Assembly: GCF_028435365.1 (NCBI RefSeq)
Contig: NZ_JAGTJJ010000007.1
Span: forward strand, 341,312-405,311
Length of the DNA: 64,000 nt
Direction of reading: 5' to 3'
DNA from: Polyangium jinanense
GTDB lineage: Bacteria > Myxococcota > Polyangia > Polyangiales > Polyangiaceae
The notes below the pieces were generated by a model that saw only the letters and a program-made list of their open reading frames with translations, was not told where the DNA came from and did no database searches. Position 1 is the stretch's first letter. Each line of letters begins with the position of its first letter. Positions 60,624-64,000 of the stretch are shown piece by piece. The translations under genes and the position numbers were made by a program.

Positions 60624-62867
60624 TCACTCGAACGTGAGGCTGAGCTCGTATCCCGCGATCGGGTCGTTGTCGCTGTAGTCGTGGACGGCCACGTAATACG
60701 TGCCGGCCGGCAGGCCGCTGACCGCCGGGTAGATGGACTTGTTGAGCAGCGAGCAGTTCCCTGGGCCGTCGTCGTCGCTCTCCTCGATCTGGTTGCCGCT
60801 CGCGTCGTAGAGCTGGATCAGCGTGTCGAAGCCGCAGGTGCTCACGTCGCCGATCACGTGCGTGGTCAGCACGGGGCTCATGCCCGCGGGCAGCTCGAAG
60901 CTGAAGTAGTCGACGTCGCCGATCGGATCGATCTTCCCGTGCCAGCTCGTCGTCATGGGCCAGGCAGGCGTCGCGGTGGCCACGTCGCCGTTCGGCTCGA
61001 TCTCCCACGGCGCCTCGGCCAAGCACGTCGGGCCGCAGCCGTCGCCGGCGGTCGTGTTCCCGTCGTCGCATTGCTCGGTCGGGCTCACGAGGATGCCGTC
61101 ACCGCAGCCCGGCGGCGACACCTTTACTTTGAGCACGTACGATGCCTGCGTCCCGTCGTTCAGGTACTCCTCCACCATCACCACGTACTTGCCGACGGGC
61201 AGGTTCGTCGCGGCGCTGTCGAGCAGGGGCGAGATGAGCGAGCACGAGTTCACGCCGTCCTGATCGTCGGACACGAGCAGCTGGTTCGAGGGCGAGTAGA
61301 GGTAGATCTTCGAGTCGAACGAGCCCGGGCAGCCGCCGTACCCGTCCGTCACCTCGATCCACACGCTCGAGCCCGGCACCGTGACGTCGAAGCTGAAGTA
61401 GTCCTGATCCCCGGCGGGCATGATCGACGCGACGGCGCCGTCGAAACCGACGACCGAGTTCGCCTGGTTGTTCGGCGCGTTCGGCTCCGTCTCGCTCAGG
61501 TAGTTTCCTTCGAGCTGGCACGTCTCCGAGCAGCCATCGCCCGCGGCCGTGTTCCCGTCGTCGCACTGCTCGCCGCTTTGTACGAACGTGTCGCCACAGC
61601 CGGGCGGCGTGAGTTTGTACTGGAGCACGTACCCGGGCTGCGCCTCGTCGTTGCTGTACTCCTCGACCTTCACCGTGTACTTGCCGGCGGCGAGGTTCGT
61701 GACCGCGGCGTCCAGCGTCGGATCGAGCAGCGAGCACGAGTCCAAGCCGTCGTCGTCGTCGCTCGCGATCTCCGTCCCGCTCTTGTCGTAGAGGTAGATC
61801 TTCGAGTCGAAGCCGCTCGGGCAGTTGCCTTGCCCGTCCGTGATCTCGATCCGCGCGCGGGTGCCGGGCACGGTCACCTCGAACGAGAAGAAGTCCTGAT
61901 CGCCGACGGGCTGGATCGCCGCGACGATGCCGTCCGCGCCGGCGAGCGAGTTCGCCTGGGCCATCGGCTGGTTCGGCTCCACCTCGGTCGGGTAGTTGCC
62001 TTCGAGCTTGCAGTCGGGCGCGCAGCCGTCGCCCGCGGTCGTGTTCCCGTCGTCGCACTGCTCGGCGGCCTGCACGAGCCCGTCGCCGCAGCCGGGCGCG
62101 ACGACCTGGATGTCGACCACGTAGAAGGGCAGCGACGAGAACGTCGCGCTCTCGACCTGCACGGAGTACGTGCCGACGGCGAGGTTGCCCATCGCGGGGT
62201 TCTGGGCAGGCAGGAGCTGCGAGCACTCGCCGACCCCGCTGTTGGTGTCCGAGCCGATGAAGCCGCTCGGCCCGAAGACACGCACGAGCGTGGCCACGCC
62301 GGCCGGGCAGCCGCCCATGCCGTCGCCCGTCGACACCTTGAGCACCGAGCCGGCCTGGGTGATCTCGACCGAGAACACGTCGATGTCGCCCGTCGGGTAG
62401 ATCGACGCGGTGAACCCCTTGGTCCCGTCGGCGAGCGGATCCGCGGTCGCGGGCAGGTTGTTCTGCTCCGTCTCCGCCGGGTAATCGGCCGTGCCCACGG
62501 GCGGCATGAACCCACCCGCGCCGCCCGTGCCGCTCGACGAGGACGACGAAGAAGACGACGACGACGATGCGCCACCAGCGCCACCCTCGCCGCCGACGCC
62601 GCCCGTACCACCGACGCCGCCCATGCCGCCGACGCCACCCATGCCGCCGACGCCACCCATGCCGCCGAGGCCGCCCATGCCGCCGAGGCCGCCCGAGCCG
62701 CCTTCGCCGCCCACATTTCCGGTGCCGCCCGAGCCACCGTCATTTCCACCTTCGCCGCCTTTTGTCGTGCTCGTGGCGCAGCCCTGGAGCATGGCGGCGG
62801 CGAGGAGCAGGCCTGTGGTCATCGAAGCGAGCGAGGTCGGGAAGAAGATACGGCGGCGTTGTTTCAT
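60624..62867 (-). CDS. lipoprotein with Gly-rich stalk, PPC-like domains and DUF4215 repeats
   Basis: 747 residues from ATG 62867 (GAGGA upstream). Signal LLLAAAMLQGC; then a Gly-rich stalk of GGMGGVGGMGG-type triplets (residues 35-95) and a run of 12 Ser. Four pre-peptidase-like beta domains (each with DxDYFSFE or DIDVFSVE and a YxVxVE strand) alternate with three Cys modules CGDGxxxxxEQCDDGNTxxGDGC (DUF4215). A surface fibre-like protein; PPC domains suggest secretion. First gene of the operon that ends in the PLP enzyme. Confidence 0.83.
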   Translation of the reverse strand: MKQRRRIFFPTSLASMTTGLLLAAAMLQGCATSTTKGGEGGNDGGSGGTGNVGGEGGSGGLGGMGGLGGMGGVGGMGGVGGMGGVGGTGGVGGEGGAGGASSSSSSSSSSSSGTGGAGGFMPPVGTADYPAETEQNNLPATADPLADGTKGFTASIYPTGDIDVFSVEITQAGSVLKVSTGDGMGGCPAGVATLVRVFGPSGFIGSDTNSGVGECSQLLPAQNPAMGNLAVGTYSVQVESATFSSLPFYVVDIQVVAPGCGDGLVQAAEQCDDGNTTAGDGCAPDCKLEGNYPTEVEPNQPMAQANSLAGADGIVAAIQPVGDQDFFSFEVTVPGTRARIEITDGQGNCPSGFDSKIYLYDKSGTEIASDDDDGLDSCSLLDPTLDAAVTNLAAGKYTVKVEEYSNDEAQPGYVLQYKLTPPGCGDTFVQSGEQCDDGNTAAGDGCSETCQLEGNYLSETEPNAPNNQANSVVGFDGAVASIMPAGDQDYFSFDVTVPGSSVWIEVTDGYGGCPGSFDSKIYLYSPSNQLLVSDDQDGVNSCSLISPLLDSAATNLPVGKYVVMVEEYLNDGTQASYVLKVKVSPPGCGDGILVSPTEQCDDGNTTAGDGCGPTCLAEAPWEIEPNGDVATATPAWPMTTSWHGKIDPIGDVDYFSFELPAGMSPVLTTHVIGDVSTCGFDTLIQLYDASGNQIEESDDDGPGNCSLLNKSIYPAVSGLPAGTYYVAVHDYSDNDPIAGYELSLTFE

Positions 62868-63039
62868 CGGTGGTTCCTCGTGCACTGCGGAGGAGATGAA
62901 AGGACACTCCGGCGCGGCCGTTCGGCGCGCCAAGCAGACAGACGCTTACGGTAGCCGACGGGCTGACGCAACGTCCGCGCACGAGCGAAGCTCTCTCCGT
63001 TCGGGTGCAGAGGGCGCGCGGACGTGCCAAGACCGTCGC

Positions 63040-63393
63040 GTGCGCCCCGTGATCCAGAGCATCATCGACGAGCTCTTCGCTCGTCATCACCGGTCGGGAC
63101 GAGTCGATCTCAACGACATCGCGGAGGTGATCGGCCCGCGTGGCGTCTCCTACGAGGAGGTCGACCACATCGTCGATCGCTTGGAGGCCCTCGGCCTCGT
63201 GGTCGGCGAGCCGATCGACGCAAACGAGGTCTTGGTGATGAAGCGCGTGCTCGGCGCCGCGCGCTCTCTCCGCACGACGCTCGGGCGGAACCCGACCATC
63301 GCGGAGATCGCCCTGTCTTCGGGGCACCCGGCGCACGTCGTGCGTCGCGCGCTCGAGCGTGGGGTCTCGCCGCGCGTGGTCCGGAGCTACTAG
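63040..63393 (+). CDS. small protein resembling sigma factor region 1.1
   Basis: 117 residues from GTG 63040 (or GTG 63049). IQSIIDELFARHHRSGRVDL and YEEVDHIVDRLEALGLVVG match region 1.1 of housekeeping sigma factors. A second helical part, LRTTLGRNPTIAEIALSSGH, recalls region 3 (the NPTxxEIA motif). Regions 2 and 4 are absent. Region 1.1 alone mimics DNA and blocks RNA polymerase; an anti-sigma-like regulator is plausible but unproved. Confidence 0.68.
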   Translation: MRPVIQSIIDELFARHHRSGRVDLNDIAEVIGPRGVSYEEVDHIVDRLEALGLVVGEPIDANEVLVMKRVLGAARSLRTTLGRNPTIAEIALSSGHPAHVVRRALERGVSPRVVRSY

Positions 63394-63410
63394 CCTGATA
63401 GAGTGAGGCC

Positions 63411-63899
63411 GTGCCGCTTGGCCCGCGCCTCTCCTTGGCTCTCGCGCTGCTCGCGACGACGATCGCGCCTCGATCGCTCGCCGAATCTCCGAAAGCCGCG
63501 CCGCCGCCGAAGGAGGCGGTGGAACTCTCCGCCGATCAGCTCGACATCGACATCGCAGCGAAGCGCGCCGTGCTCGAAGGCCACGTGCGCCTGACGAAGG
63601 GCGGGCTCGTGGTGCGCGCGCCGCGCGTGGAGGTGCGGTACGACGAGGTGCCGAACGTGACCTGGGCGAAAGGCACGGGCGGGGTCGTCGCGGAGGTGAA
63701 AGGCGTGCACGCGGAGGCGCCCGAGGTGGAGATCGACCTCGGCAAGCAAATGCTCTCGCTACGCGGAGGGGTGCGTCTTCAGCGAGGGGCAGGGTGGATC
63801 AGCGCGGAGAAGGCGACGATCGATCTCGTGAGCCTGAAGGTGTCCCTCTCCGAGGTGAAAGGCGCACTGCCGGTGCCGGAGGGGTCGGAGAAGAAGTGA
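63411..63899 (+). CDS. LptA/OstA-like periplasmic protein
   Basis: 162 residues, GTG start, 17 bp after the sigma-like gene. Signal LSLALALLATTIAPRSLA. The mature part is a short OstA (LptA) jellyroll: VELSADQLDIDIAAKRAVLE, HVRLTKGGLVVRAPRVEV, VEIDLGKQMLSLRGGVRL. LptA proteins bridge inner and outer membrane for LPS. Length fits. No lptB or lptC is in view. Confidence 0.8.
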   Translation: MPLGPRLSLALALLATTIAPRSLAESPKAAPPPKEAVELSADQLDIDIAAKRAVLEGHVRLTKGGLVVRAPRVEVRYDEVPNVTWAKGTGGVVAEVKGVHAEAPEVEIDLGKQMLSLRGGVRLQRGAGWISAEKATIDLVSLKVSLSEVKGALPVPEGSEKK

Positions 63900-63909
63900 C
63901 GCGACCTTG

Positions 63910-64000
63910 CGCGGGGCTTTGCCCCGCACCCCAGAAGGGGGCTGTCCGCCCCCTTCACCCCGGACCAGCGCAAGCGCTGGACTCGGGGTCGATGAACTGC
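63910..64000 (+). repeat. copy of the 23-kb hairpin repeat, cut by the window end
   Basis: GCGGGGC-TTT-GCCCCGC, then GGGGGC-TGTCC-GCCCCC, then CCAGCGC-AA-GCGCTGG, then CGGGGTCGATGAACTGC. The last 45 bases are nearly identical to the left arm at 22956-23078 (one C/T difference plus changes near the second hairpin). Confidence 0.9.

Overview
The window reads as a chromosomal segment of a large-genome myxobacterium, most likely Polyangiales (Polyangium or Sorangium-like). The evidence is very high GC with strong third-position bias, Hanks-type Ser/Thr kinases and a PP2C phosphatase, an NtrC-like regulator, many cysteine-rich lipoproteins, a kelch protein with a MYXO-CTERM-like tail, DUF4215-type CGDG/CDDGN repeats, FadL-type porins and dispersed hairpin repeats. 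No tRNA or rRNA gene was recognised. The assignment is inference from gene content.

Layout. 1-4.7 kb: exported phosphoesterase (cut by the left edge), a lipoprotein and an orphan histidine kinase. 4.7-10.8 kb: a tight minus-strand cassette (Tes/COG1964-like radical SAM, SDR, class III aminotransferase, second SDR lacking the YxxxK pair), divergent from an ABC ATPase/permease pair, with a perfect 6-4-6 palindrome between them. 11-21 kb: two FadL-type porins and a lipoprotein joined by ATGA overlaps, facing a kinase / PEGA-barrel / kelch operon. 21-23.3 kb: a Cys-rich lipoprotein, an FMN-dependent hydroxy-acid oxidase and a large inverted repeat with two 123-nt arms. 23.3-31.3 kb: a sulfur cluster on the minus strand (Rrf2 regulator, cysK, cysO-like sulfur carrier, cysM, mec-like JAMM protease, an APS kinase fused to an ATP-sulfurylase domain without its catalytic motifs, then two exported proteins). 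31.4-45 kb: a frameshifted heptad minisatellite, Nudix, acyl-CoA dehydrogenase plus feruloyl-CoA-synthetase-like ligase, a predicted AAA ATPase, a Pit phosphate carrier with a PhoB-box-like promoter, a TPR protein and a DUF885 protein.

44.6-52 kb is a decayed accessory region: a four-helix-bundle (S23/IVP) gene between oppositely oriented hexamer arrays, an IS3 remnant, fragments of a PpiC-like, an LRR and a sigma-factor gene, a possible orphan immunity protein, a Sel1 protein and a 43-bp minisatellite. 52-64 kb returns to ordinary content: a degenerate NtrC-type regulator, frr, PP2C phosphatase, a four-gene operon ending in a cystathionine gamma-synthase/lyase, a sigma-region-1.1-like protein and an LptA/OstA protein. 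The window ends inside another copy of the 23-kb repeat.

How the genes may work together: the 23-31 kb cluster looks like a CysO-dependent cysteine route next to APS/PAPS metabolism; the 4.7-10.8 kb block looks like an undescribed small biosynthesis-plus-export system; the kinase/PEGA-barrel/kelch operon looks like a cell-envelope signalling unit. Start codons were chosen by Shine-Dalgarno match, overlap with the upstream stop and family length; uncertain ones are flagged.
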